Assembly: GCF_002102155.1 (NCBI RefSeq)
Contig: NZ_LQOU01000041.1
Location: 49,795-113,794 of the forward strand
Reading direction: 5' to 3'
From: Mycobacterium europaeum
GTDB lineage: Bacteria; Actinomycetota; Actinomycetes; Mycobacteriales; Mycobacteriaceae
DNA length: 64,000 bases
Below, one piece after another: positions 16,414-24,897 of this stretch. Numbering within the stretch: the stretch's first letter is position 1; each line of letters opens with the position of its first letter. Under the pieces are notes generated by a model. The model was not told where the DNA came from. It did not search any database and was given only the letters and a program-made list of their open reading frames with translations. The translations under genes were made by a program, and so were the position numbers.

Positions 16414-17877
16414 TCATCGGTGGGTTTCCTCTGGCGCGTCGTTGCGCGGGCGGATGCCGATGACGGACGACGTCCATGGGCGCTCTTCGGTGTAGAGCTC
16501 CTCGTCGTCTTGCGTGCGTTTGGCCTTCTTGTCCTGGCCGTGGCCCTGACCGGCTCCCGCCCCCATGGGCGCCATGCCCATGCCGCCGCGGCCGCCCATC
16601 GCGCCGCCCGAACCCGGGGCCGCACCGCCCGGACCGGGGCCGCGGCCCGGACCGGTTTGCGCCGACCCGGCGTCCACCGGGGGTTGCAGCGGCGGCGATG
16701 GCACATCGCCGCCGCCCCCGAACGATGCCGGTTTCACCCCGCCCATCGACGGGCCGGCGGCCGCCAGCGGGGCGCCCGCCGACGCGGCGGGCGCGTCGGC
16801 GTAGGGGTCGGCGGTGGTGCCGGTCAGTCCGGAAACCATGTCGTTGATGCCGCTGACCCGGTCGGCGACGTTCGCCGAAGCCAGTTGCCCGCCCGTTGCC
16901 GCGTCGCTCCAGACACCGCCACCGCCGTACGTCCCGCCGCCTCCGCCGACATTGCCGCGCAGATCGGAGAACCTGATGGCGGGGGGCGCGATAACCGTGG
17001 CGGCGGGCGGGGCCGACGGATAAATCGGAGCCAGCGGCGCACTGGCCAGCTGCCGGTACTGCGCCAGCACCTCTTCCGACTTGTTCTGCAGTTCCTGGTA
17101 CCAGTCGACCTGTTGTGCCCGGCGGGCCAGGTCATTTCGTTTCGTGTACTCGATGATCCAGAATTCGGTGACGTAGATCTCGTAGCTCGAGGGGTGCTCG
17201 GTGATGGCCCATTTGTGTGCGGAGACCACCTGCCTGGCCTGCGCGGCGATCTGATTGCAGTCATCCGCCAGCCCGATCACGTAGCGTTTCTGCTTCTCGA
17301 AGTTGTCCTCGGCCGCTTTCGCCGCCGGACCTTGCCAGTAAGCGAACGGGCGAAACCGCGGAAGGACGTCTTGCTGCAAGGTCAGCGCGTAGGTATCCCA
17401 GTCGTCCGCGAACTTGCCGAAGGAGGGGCCCTGATCGGGGGCTTCGATGTGCTGGGCCGCTTGTTTGACCGGGTAATAGCCGAGGTCCGAGGTTGGTGCC
17501 GGGGTGGCTGGCGGCGAGTAGGGCTGCACCGCGGTCGATTTGGCCGCCGCTTGTTCGCTGCCGCCGACGGGACCCCGGGTCACGGACGAACCCGAAGAGT
17601 CGCCCGCCATTGCCTCGGCGGCCGCCGCGTCGAGTTCCTCGTAGGCCTTGGCCGCGTTCCGCAGAGATTGCGCCAGAATCTGATATTGCCGTTCGCAGTA
17701 TGCGACGCAATCACGTATCGCCGCGGAGGAGAGCGCGAGTTGCGTGGCGGAGTCGACGATGAATCCGATCTCGCACGGCGGCGCGGCGTCGCCGGCCGGC
17801 GGGGACGGCAACGGCGCCTCGAGTTCGGCGGCCCTGGCCAGCAGTTCGTCGTGCTGGACCTTCAGCGGCTCCGTCAT
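16414..17877 (-). CDS. EspB-like ESX-1 secretion-associated substrate
   Basis: 487 residues, close to EspB (Rv3881c, about 460). The N-terminal PE-PPE-like helical domain contains LARAAELEAPL, SLRNAAKAYEELD (YxxxD secretion motif, Tyr79/Asp83) and YWQG (WxG, Trp181-Gly183) at the spacing seen in EspB. The middle is Pro/Gly-rich with GGGG runs. The C-terminus DDEELYTEERPWTSSVIG parallels the conserved EspB tail. EspB is secreted by ESX-1, processed by MycP1, oligomerises and binds phospholipids; those activities are inferred here. ATG 17877 has GAGGAGAG upstream. It is the first gene of the Esp-like set. Confidence 0.9.
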   Translation of the reverse strand: MTEPLKVQHDELLARAAELEAPLPSPPAGDAAPPCEIGFIVDSATQLALSSAAIRDCVAYCERQYQILAQSLRNAAKAYEELDAAAAEAMAGDSSGSSVTRGPVGGSEQAAAKSTAVQPYSPPATPAPTSDLGYYPVKQAAQHIEAPDQGPSFGKFADDWDTYALTLQQDVLPRFRPFAYWQGPAAKAAEDNFEKQKRYVIGLADDCNQIAAQARQVVSAHKWAITEHPSSYEIYVTEFWIIEYTKRNDLARRAQQVDWYQELQNKSEEVLAQYRQLASAPLAPIYPSAPPAATVIAPPAIRFSDLRGNVGGGGGTYGGGGVWSDAATGGQLASANVADRVSGINDMVSGLTGTTADPYADAPAASAGAPLAAAGPSMGGVKPASFGGGGDVPSPPLQPPVDAGSAQTGPGRGPGPGGAAPGSGGAMGGRGGMGMAPMGAGAGQGHGQDKKAKRTQDDEELYTEERPWTSSVIGIRPRNDAPEETHR

Positions 17878-18151
17878 GGGGGTGCTCTCCTCTGGGCGCT
17901 CGGGCCGTCATCGAGATCGACGGTGTGACGGACCCGGTCCGGCGGGCGCACGATTGCGCCGGCACCGAAACAAGGAGCGAGACGGATGCCACCCCCGGGG
18001 CATCCTTCCTCTGCCGGGACACACGGCGGGGCGCGGCGGCAGGCCGGGCCCAACCGAGGGTCATCCTAAGGCCGCGAGATCGCCGTCGCATCACCAATTT
18101 TCGACCGAGCTCGCGGCAATGACGGGTGGGTGAATGCCAACCGAACGCCGG

Positions 18152-19192
18152 TCATCGTGCTGCCGTCGCGCCGTCCGCCGCCGGCACCGCGATCGCGGCA
18201 AGGCTTTCCATCGCGCTCAGCACCTCTTCGGCGGTGATATCGGCCATGGTCCTGCGATCGATGTGCCGGTGCGGTCCGAACCGGAAGCCCCACGTGGCCG
18301 ACCGCGTCGGCCCGAACAGCCCGACGCCGGGAACGCGCGCCAGGTCGGCGGCATGCAGCATGCTCGAATCGATCCCCAGGAAGACGTCGGCCTCGGCGAC
18401 CAAACCCATGGCGAGATCGAGCGGTAGGCCGAGATGGGGAATCACCCGCGCGCCCTCACGCCCGACGTTGAGTTCCTCGTGACCCATCCCCACGATCCAG
18501 GCCACGAAGTCGCGATGGCGCGACAAGAACCGGTCCAGCACGTCGATGAACCGGGTCGCGGGCCAACGCTTTTCCGGCCAGTCGGTGTCGGCGTGCACGA
18601 CGAGCACGTGGTACCCGCGGGGCAGCGCGGCGCGCATCGACTTGGCCTGCTCCCGCACGGCCGGCGGAATGGGCAATGGCTGGGCATACGCTTCGATCCG
18701 CGCCGACGGATCGAACACGTGCGCCAGCTTGAACATCTGGTCGGCCGAGTGACACGCCCCTTTTGCGATCGCGATGTCATAGGAGTCGTAGTCGTTCTTG
18801 AACCCGACGCTCGTGGGGGGAGCGAGCCGTTGCCGAAGGGCGCGGAAAGTCTCCGAGGGGATGGCGAACGACAGGGTGTTGATCAGGAGGTCGACGGCGC
18901 CGACTTGCGCTGCCAGCGCGTCGTAATCGCCACTTCGGTCCGATGGTAGGTCGCCGGAGTGGAATGCCGTCGTGTCGATCAGGAGCGGACTGACCTCCCG
19001 GAAGCACAGATCGAACGGCACTTTCGGGCAGATGAGCGTCAACGGCGCGGCGAAGATCTCGCCCAGCGCCCGCATGGCCGGCAGCGTCAGGACGGCGTCG
19101 CCGATCTTGGCCTCGAAATAGACGGCGGCCCTGGCGGTCGACAGGGGGCCGCCCGGCGCGCCGCATTCAGGGCTTTGCGAGTCCAACACCAT
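18152..19192 (-). CDS. Glycosyltransferase family 9 (heptosyltransferase-like) protein
   Basis: 346 residues with the two-Rossmann GT-B layout of the ADP-heptose:LPS heptosyltransferase family. An N-terminal AKIGDAVLTLPAMRALGEIF segment is followed by TDWPEKRWPATRF and the donor-site motif FLGIDSSMLHAADLA. Mycobacteria lack LPS, so the acceptor is unknown. ATG 19192 directly abuts GGAGG; GTG 19189 or TTG 19186 would give normal spacing. It lies 37 bases after the ferredoxin gene and 274 bases before the EspB-like gene, all on one strand, suggesting but not proving co-transcription. Confidence 0.83.
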   Translation of the reverse strand: MVLDSQSPECGAPGGPLSTARAAVYFEAKIGDAVLTLPAMRALGEIFAAPLTLICPKVPFDLCFREVSPLLIDTTAFHSGDLPSDRSGDYDALAAQVGAVDLLINTLSFAIPSETFRALRQRLAPPTSVGFKNDYDSYDIAIAKGACHSADQMFKLAHVFDPSARIEAYAQPLPIPPAVREQAKSMRAALPRGYHVLVVHADTDWPEKRWPATRFIDVLDRFLSRHRDFVAWIVGMGHEELNVGREGARVIPHLGLPLDLAMGLVAEADVFLGIDSSMLHAADLARVPGVGLFGPTRSATWGFRFGPHRHIDRRTMADITAEEVLSAMESLAAIAVPAADGATAAR

Positions 19193-19229
19193 CCTCCGGG
19201 CGGAGCTTAGACCGTGAGCCCGGCCGCGC

Positions 19230-19424
19230 TCAGCGCGTCAGCGTGATCGCGCTCTCCGGGCAGTTCTTCTCGGCGGTGTCGGCCTGTGCCTCGAGTTCGC
19301 CGGCGACGTCGGCGACGAGCACGACGCAGTGGCCGGCCTCGTCGGCGTCGAAGACGTCGGGTGCCAGGGTGTAGCAGCGCCCGTGCCCGGTGCAGCGGTC
19401 GGCGTCGACGGCAATGCGGGTCAT
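19230..19424 (-). CDS. P450-associated 3Fe-4S ferredoxin
   Basis: 64-residue ferredoxin. Cluster ligands are Cys11 and Cys17 in CTGHGRC and Cys55 in NCPESAI; the second ligand position of a 4Fe-4S cluster is His14, the pattern seen in mycobacterial ferredoxins that serve P450s. It should pass electrons from a ferredoxin reductase to the adjacent P450. Its ATG overlaps the P450 TGA by 4 bases (ATGA), so the two are translationally coupled. Confidence 0.94.
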   Translation of the reverse strand: MTRIAVDADRCTGHGRCYTLAPDVFDADEAGHCVVLVADVAGELEAQADTAEKNCPESAITLTR

Positions 19425-20590
19425 GGCACCGAAAAGACCAGCGGCAACGACTCCACCGAGCGCAAGGCGGCGGTGTAGGTCAGCTGGGTGCCCGGCTTGA
19501 TCTCGTAGTCGGGTATGCGCCGGTGGAATTCGCGTAACGCCACCCTCAGCTCCATGCGGGCCAGGTGAGAGCCGAGGCAGCGGTGGGGACCGCCCCCGAA
19601 CGCGCGGTGCCGGTTGGGGTTGCGGGTGAAGTCCACCAGCTCGGGATCGGCGAACTCGGCCGGGTCGGTGTTGGCCGCGCCCAGCAACGGGCTGACCCGC
19701 TCACCCTTGCTGATGGGACAACCGCCCACCTCGACGTCCTGGACGGCGACCCGTGCGACGCCGGGCACCGGCGTCTCCCAGCGCAATAACTCCTCCACGG
19801 CGCCGGGCAGGATGTCGGGCTGATCGACCAGCTGACGGCGGTGTTCGGGGTGGCGCGCCAGGTACACGAAGAAGCAGTCGAGCGAGTCGGTCACCGTGTC
19901 CAGGCCCGCGATCAGAAACAGGAAGCAGATGTCGAGCAGTTCTTCGCGGGACAGCGGCCGGCCGGCGACGTCGGCGGCGATCATCGCCGAGAGCACGTCG
20001 TCGCGGGGGCGGGCGATGTGGTCGTCGATGGCGCGGTCGAAGTAGTCGTAGATCTGTTGCGCCACCCCGGCGGAGCTCTCGTGTCGCCGATCGAAGCCGG
20101 AGTCGCCGTCCGGGCGGATCACTCCGTCCTTCCACTCCAGAAACCGCTCGAGGTCTTCCAGCGGCAACCCGAGCAGCTGCAGGAAGACGGTGCACGGCAG
20201 CGGCACCGCGAACTCGGTGTGGAAGTCGCACTCGCCGCGATCCGCGAAGCCGTCGATCATCTCGTTCACCAGCTCGGTGACGCGAGGCTCGCGCCGGGCC
20301 ATCTCCCGCGGCGTGAACAACGGGTCGAGGATGCGGCGGTACTTCGCATGCTCGGGCGGGTCGATCTGCAGGGGGATCAGCGGCCGCACGTTGCCGAGGT
20401 CGACCGCGTCCATGTTCGACGAGAACACTTCGGTGTGTTTGAGGGCCATCTCGATGTCGGCCAGCCGGCTGAGCACCACCGCCTGCGGCGACCGGAACAC
20501 CGGGCTCGATTCGCGCAACGCCTTGTACATCGGCTGCGGGTCCGCCAGACCGGTCACCGTCTGGTCGACGAATCCCTCGGTATCTGTCAT
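19421..20590 (-). CDS. Cytochrome P450
   Basis: 389-residue soluble bacterial P450. The I-helix oxygen-binding motif is AGLDTVTDS, the K-helix ExxR is EELLR, and the haem loop FGGGPHRCLGSHLAR carries the thiolate Cys. The N-terminal PLIPLQIDPPEHAKYRR segment is typical of class I P450s. The substrate and CYP family cannot be assigned by eye. ATG 20590 is chosen because homologous N-termini begin here; the frame is open further upstream without a good start. Its ferredoxin partner is coupled downstream, and an XRE-cupin regulator lies 74 bases upstream on the same strand. Confidence 0.94.
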   Translation of the reverse strand: MTDTEGFVDQTVTGLADPQPMYKALRESSPVFRSPQAVVLSRLADIEMALKHTEVFSSNMDAVDLGNVRPLIPLQIDPPEHAKYRRILDPLFTPREMARREPRVTELVNEMIDGFADRGECDFHTEFAVPLPCTVFLQLLGLPLEDLERFLEWKDGVIRPDGDSGFDRRHESSAGVAQQIYDYFDRAIDDHIARPRDDVLSAMIAADVAGRPLSREELLDICFLFLIAGLDTVTDSLDCFFVYLARHPEHRRQLVDQPDILPGAVEELLRWETPVPGVARVAVQDVEVGGCPISKGERVSPLLGAANTDPAEFADPELVDFTRNPNRHRAFGGGPHRCLGSHLARMELRVALREFHRRIPDYEIKPGTQLTYTAALRSVESLPLVFSVP

Positions 20591-20664
20591 CTGGTCAGAC
20601 TGGCACCAACGTCCGCGCCGGGCAATGGTCAATGCTAAGCGGTCGCACAATCGCCGCGCGGCGC

Positions 20665-21240
20665 TCAACTTTGCAGGTGAATCCGTTCGCCGTGCGGCCC
20701 GAGGATCATGATGGCCTCCACCGGGCCGTCGGACGCCCCGAACCAGTGCGGTGTCCACGTGGAGAATTCGACCGCTTCACCTGGTGCGATGGTGAAGTCG
20801 CGGTCGCCCAGCAGCAGCCGCAGCCGGCCGGACAGGACGTACATCCAGTCCTGGCCCTCGTGCACCGGCAACTCCGCGGGCGGGGTGCGACGCCGGGTGC
20901 TGACCCGGACCTTGAAGGCGTGCAGGCCACCGGCCGGGCCCTGGCGCGTCAGCGGCCAATACGTCACCCCGTGGTGGGTGTGCGCGGCGCCGCGCACCCG
21001 CGGATCGTGGGCTTCGGGGGGCTGCAACAACTCGTCGGTGCTGACCGACAGCGCCCGCGCCAGGCGCGGCAGGTGATCGAGGGCGAGCCGGCGCTTTCCC
21101 GACTCGAGGCGGCTGAGCGTCGAGACGTCGATGCCGGCGCGCGCACCCACCTCTTGCAGCGTCATGCCCCGCTGCGAGCGCAGCTCCCGCAGCCGGCGGC
21201 GCACCTGAAGATCGATATCGGGGGCGGTCTTTGCCTGCAT
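20665..21240 (-). CDS. XRE-family regulator with C-terminal cupin domain
   Basis: 191 residues. The N-terminal helix-turn-helix (about 10-65) contains GMTLQEVGARAGIDVSTLSRLE. The C-terminal cupin (about 110-185) includes ELPVHEGQDWMYVLSGRLRL and TWTPHWFGA. Such regulators usually sense a small ligand through the cupin. ATG 21240 is divergent from the methyltransferase at 21287, with GGCAA repeats between them; the P450 follows 74 bases downstream. The natural targets are therefore the methyltransferase, its own gene and possibly the P450, by inference. Confidence 0.92.
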   Translation of the reverse strand: MQAKTAPDIDLQVRRRLRELRSQRGMTLQEVGARAGIDVSTLSRLESGKRRLALDHLPRLARALSVSTDELLQPPEAHDPRVRGAAHTHHGVTYWPLTRQGPAGGLHAFKVRVSTRRRTPPAELPVHEGQDWMYVLSGRLRLLLGDRDFTIAPGEAVEFSTWTPHWFGASDGPVEAIMILGPHGERIHLQS

Positions 21241-21277
21241 GGCAAATAAGCTTGGCAAGCGCGACGCGACTGGGCAA
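21231..21277. promoter_or_regulatory. Candidate operator with GGCAA repeats between XRE-cupin gene and methyltransferase
   Basis: An inverted repeat TTGCC (21231-21235) and GGCAA (21241-21245) spans the XRE-cupin start codon. Two further GGCAA copies lie at 21254-21258 and 21273-21277, so the short divergent gap carries three same-strand copies plus one inverted copy. The layout fits autoregulation of a divergent pair. Confidence 0.4.
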
Positions 21278-21286
21278 GCTCGCGGT

Positions 21287-21916
21287 ATGGAAACTTCGTG
21301 CAATTCCGATGACGCCCGGCGGTTCTGGGAAGAGCGGTACGGATCGACGGATCGGGTGTGGAGCGGACAAGTCAATCCGCGCCTTCCCGAGGTGGCCGCC
21401 GATCTGCCTGCGGGCCGGGCCCTCGACTTGGGCTGCGGGGAGGGCGCCGACGCGTTGTGGCTCGCCGAGCGCGGGTGGCAGGTCGTTGCGGTCGACGTCT
21501 CGGCCACCGCGCTGCAACGAGCGGCGGAGGCCGCGTCCACGCGAAACGTGGCCGATCACATCGACTTTCAGCGGCACGACCTGAACGAGACCTTCCCCGA
21601 AGGGGCGTTCGACCTGGTGTCGGCCCAGTACTTCCATTCCCCGGCCCGATTGGAACGCGAGGCCGTGCTGCGGCGCGCGGCCGGCCAGGTGAATCCCGGT
21701 GGGGTGCTGTTGATCGTTGACCACGGGGCGGCCCCGCCGTGGGCGCAGCACCACGAGCACTCCTTCCCCGGCATCGAGGAGGTGATCGCGTCGTTGCGGC
21801 TGAACCCGGCCGACTGGACCCGGGTGCGGGCCGAAACAGTCGACCGGGTGTTGGTCGCCGACGGCCAAAAGGCCACGGTGCCCGACAATGTCATCGTCCT
21901 GCGACGGACGGGGTAG
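21287..21916 (+). CDS. Class I SAM-dependent methyltransferase
   Basis: 209 residues. Motif I is ALDLGCGEGADAL, followed by the acidic VVAVDVS and, at motif IV, FDLVSAQYF. It resembles the TehB/ubiE-like small-molecule methyltransferases common in Actinobacteria; the acceptor is unknown. ATG 21287 is the natural start; an in-frame ATG at 21239 would overlap the divergent regulator. It is paired with the XRE-cupin gene 46 bases away and is nearly end-to-end with the convergent 2OG oxygenase (3-base gap). Confidence 0.9.
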   Translation: METSCNSDDARRFWEERYGSTDRVWSGQVNPRLPEVAADLPAGRALDLGCGEGADALWLAERGWQVVAVDVSATALQRAAEAASTRNVADHIDFQRHDLNETFPEGAFDLVSAQYFHSPARLEREAVLRRAAGQVNPGGVLLIVDHGAAPPWAQHHEHSFPGIEEVIASLRLNPADWTRVRAETVDRVLVADGQKATVPDNVIVLRRTG

Positions 21917-21919
21917 CCC

Positions 21920-22630
21920 TCAGGCCGCGTCGTGGAAGATCAGCCCCAGCGCGTAGCGTTCCCCGGAACGCACCACCGACACCCCGTGGCGCACCGGCGC
22001 CGCGGACCAGCCGCGACTGGAGGGCACCGGCCGCTCCCGCGTGGTGAACACGAATCCGTGGCCCTGCGGCAATTGCGTTGCCATACCCCGGGATTGGGCC
22101 CGCGGCCGCTGCTCGACGAGTAGGAATTCGCCGCCGGTGTAGTCGGTGCCGGGCTCGCTGAGGTTGATCACCACCTGCAGCGGAAACACCAAGTCGCCGT
22201 AGAGGTCTCGGTGCAGCGCGTTCCAGTCGCCCGCGCCGTACTTCAGCATCAGCGCGGTGGACCTGGTTTGGCCGGCGGCGTGGCAGACCGCCAGCCAATC
22301 GTCCAGACCGTCCGGCCAGGGCGCGTCGCGGCCGAGTTTGCCCCACCAGTCGCGGGCGATCGGCAGCAGCCGCGGGTAGAGCGCCTGCTTGAGTTCGTCG
22401 AGGGGGGCGGGGTAGGGCGCCCGGAAGTAGCGATACTGCCCGGCGCCGTACCGCCTGGGCGCCATGTCGATGGTCGAACGGAACAGGGCGTCGTCGGAGT
22501 AGAGCTTGCGGAGCCGCGCCGCCTCGCTGGTGGTGACCAGCCTCGGCAGTAGCGCCCCGCCGTCTTCGTTGACCGCGCCGGCGATGGCGTCCCAGTCGCC
22601 GGAGTCGACGCGCTTCTTCCACCGCGACAT
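21920..22630 (-). CDS. 2-oxoglutarate/Fe(II)-dependent oxygenase (prolyl hydroxylase-like), probable Rv2227 homologue
   Basis: 236 residues. The double-stranded beta-helix core shows the iron triad region WNALHRDLYGD (HxD) and a distal His in APVRHGVSVV, with an Arg in SGERYALGL for 2-oxoglutarate. LSEPGTDYTGGEFLLVEQR is characteristic of prolyl-4-hydroxylase-like members. The substrate is unknown. ATG 22630 has AAAGGG seven bases upstream. It marks the return to M. tuberculosis-like gene order, lying next to rnpB. Confidence 0.85.
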   Translation of the reverse strand: MSRWKKRVDSGDWDAIAGAVNEDGGALLPRLVTTSEAARLRKLYSDDALFRSTIDMAPRRYGAGQYRYFRAPYPAPLDELKQALYPRLLPIARDWWGKLGRDAPWPDGLDDWLAVCHAAGQTRSTALMLKYGAGDWNALHRDLYGDLVFPLQVVINLSEPGTDYTGGEFLLVEQRPRAQSRGMATQLPQGHGFVFTTRERPVPSSRGWSAAPVRHGVSVVRSGERYALGLIFHDAA

Positions 22631-22729
22631 CTGGCGCCCTTTCGTGTGCCTGCCTGCCAGGTCCACGATAGAGCCGCGCACGCGATGGTTGCTGGCCCCG
22701 GCTTCGGGTAGGGAGTACCGTGGATCGTC

Positions 22730-23136
<407 letters not shown>

Positions 23137-23228
23137 CCCGCCTCAGGCGTCCGCGAAACTGTATTCCGCGACGCGTTCGCCGAGTGAACCCGTCGCCAGT
23201 TACAGCCTCGCGGGGCGGAGCGCCCCGC

Positions 23229-24770
23229 TCAGCCGGCCTTGTGCACCGCCTTGGCGAGCTTGCGCAACGCGTCGTCGAGCTGCCGTTCGCACCGCTCGGC
23301 CAAGTCGGCCTCCTGCTGGTACAGCACGCCGTAGGTGAAGGTGTCCTCGCCGGCGGCGTGCGCGGTTTCGGATTCGTGGCGCAGGTGTTCGCGGCTGACC
23401 ACGCTGTCCTGATGGTCGCCGAGCAGCGACTGAACGGCCTTCGCCTGCTCGGACACCCTGTCGGCGCCGGTGGCGGCGGCGGTATACCGAAGGCGCTTGG
23501 CCCGCTTGCGAATCCGGTGGACCGCTTCGTCGCGCGCGTGCTGGTCCCCGGGTTGTTCGCCGGCCACCTGGGCGGCGGCCTTGGCGGCCTTGCGGACCTT
23601 CTTGTAGGCGGCGTCGATGGTGACCGGCGCGTGTTCTTCGCCCGGGGCGCTGCCCGGGGGTTGCGCCGCGATCGCATCGAGGGCGTCGAGCAGACGGAAG
23701 TAACGCTGCGACCGCATGGCGATCAGCGACCGGCGCAGCCCGGTCTGGTAGCGCCGCTGCGCGCCGCCGACCAGACGCTCGTGCACCGGCCCGCGCACCA
23801 AATCCGGTGTGAGGCCGTCCAATTGACGCTCGTAGCGCTCCGCGAGGACCTCGGCGTCGCGCGCGATGCCGAGGATGCCGGCGAGCTCGCGCAGTTCGTC
23901 GAGCACCCACCCGTCGTCGTCGGGCAGCCCGAACGACTCCTGGTAGTCACGCAGCAGGCTGCGCAGCTTGCGGGTGGTGACCCGCATCTGGTGAATGGAG
24001 TCGAACGCGTCGGCCCGCACCGCGCGGTCCCACACCAACAGTTCGCGAATCTGCTCGGCCACCGCCCGCTGCAGCGGGTTCTCGGCGGCCGGCGCGCCGT
24101 CGGGTTGGGGCGTCGTGCCGAGTACGCGGGCCAGCTTGGAGGCGTGACCGGCCGGCGCGGCGCCGGCGTCGAGCAGTCGATTGCCCAACCGGTTCAACAG
24201 CTCGGTGTCCGGGGCCCCAGTCGTTTCGACCAGTTCGAGTTCCCACTCGCGCCACTCCTGCTGGGTGGGCTCCACGTCGGCGTCCTCGGAAGCGCGGGCC
24301 GACCAGGCGGTGACGTGGTCGTTGCAGAACTCAGCGAGCGGTGTGTCGTCGGCCGCATACAACACCTGGGTGTCGCGCCGGGTGGTGATGCGGGCGACCG
24401 GTTCGAGCGGGCGGTCGCGCACGATCGCCAGCACGACGTCCACCAGCTCCTCCGGCACGGTGTCGGGGCCGCCCGGGCCCGAGGCGTCCAGCGGTGCCCG
24501 GACTTCGGTGCGGGCCTCCGGCCCGGCCGGCAGCTTCAGGTGCCATCCCGCGTCCGCGCCCCCGGTGCGGCGGCGCAGGGTGATCTTGTTGCGGGCGAGG
24601 TCCTGTGCGGGGGTGTCGAAGTACGTCGCGTCCAGTGTCTGAGTGGGCGACTTCTCGACGTGCGCCACCGCGGCAATGCCTTCGAACGATGGGGACACGG
24701 TGGACTCGCCGACGTCGAACTTGCGTTCCACCTCGCGATGGCGCGAGGTTTGCGGCGCTTTTCCAGGCAT
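23229..24770 (-). CDS. CYTH and CHAD domain protein (Rv2226-like)
   Basis: 513 residues, the length of Rv2226. The N-terminal CYTH domain (about 10-215) carries the ExExK signature in REVERKFDV and Arg/Lys/Glu-rich tunnel strands such as NKITLRRRTGG. The C-terminal CHAD domain (about 270-505) is helical with conserved His/Arg/Lys (IHQMRVTTRKLRSLLR, then VHRIRKRAKRLRY). CYTH proteins bind or hydrolyse triphosphates or polyphosphate, and CHAD domains bind polyphosphate, so a role in polyphosphate metabolism is likely. ATG 24770 is chosen for length agreement and a GGAG just upstream. Confidence 0.92.
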   Translation of the reverse strand: MPGKAPQTSRHREVERKFDVGESTVSPSFEGIAAVAHVEKSPTQTLDATYFDTPAQDLARNKITLRRRTGGADAGWHLKLPAGPEARTEVRAPLDASGPGGPDTVPEELVDVVLAIVRDRPLEPVARITTRRDTQVLYAADDTPLAEFCNDHVTAWSARASEDADVEPTQQEWREWELELVETTGAPDTELLNRLGNRLLDAGAAPAGHASKLARVLGTTPQPDGAPAAENPLQRAVAEQIRELLVWDRAVRADAFDSIHQMRVTTRKLRSLLRDYQESFGLPDDDGWVLDELRELAGILGIARDAEVLAERYERQLDGLTPDLVRGPVHERLVGGAQRRYQTGLRRSLIAMRSQRYFRLLDALDAIAAQPPGSAPGEEHAPVTIDAAYKKVRKAAKAAAQVAGEQPGDQHARDEAVHRIRKRAKRLRYTAAATGADRVSEQAKAVQSLLGDHQDSVVSREHLRHESETAHAAGEDTFTYGVLYQQEADLAERCERQLDDALRKLAKAVHKAG

Positions 24771-24897
24771 TTTCGGCTCCGTTGAGGGCGCGTCGCCGCG
24801 GCCATGAAGGGACGATGATGAAGGGTTCCCATAGCCTGCCATACCGCGGTGGGGCGGATGGCGGCACCGGCCGCTGACCGGCGCGGCGGCCGCGGCG

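Noticed and set aside
13514..17877. A complete ESX secretion locus
   Set aside because: No EccA-E ATPase/membrane components, mycosin, EspG or EsxA/EsxB-size pair is present within or beside the Esp-like genes; only accessory families are seen.
12877..21919. Prophage or integrative element in the accessory island
   Set aside because: No integrase, transposase, phage structural gene or direct-repeat attachment sites were seen; the nearest tRNA gene is about 9 kb away.
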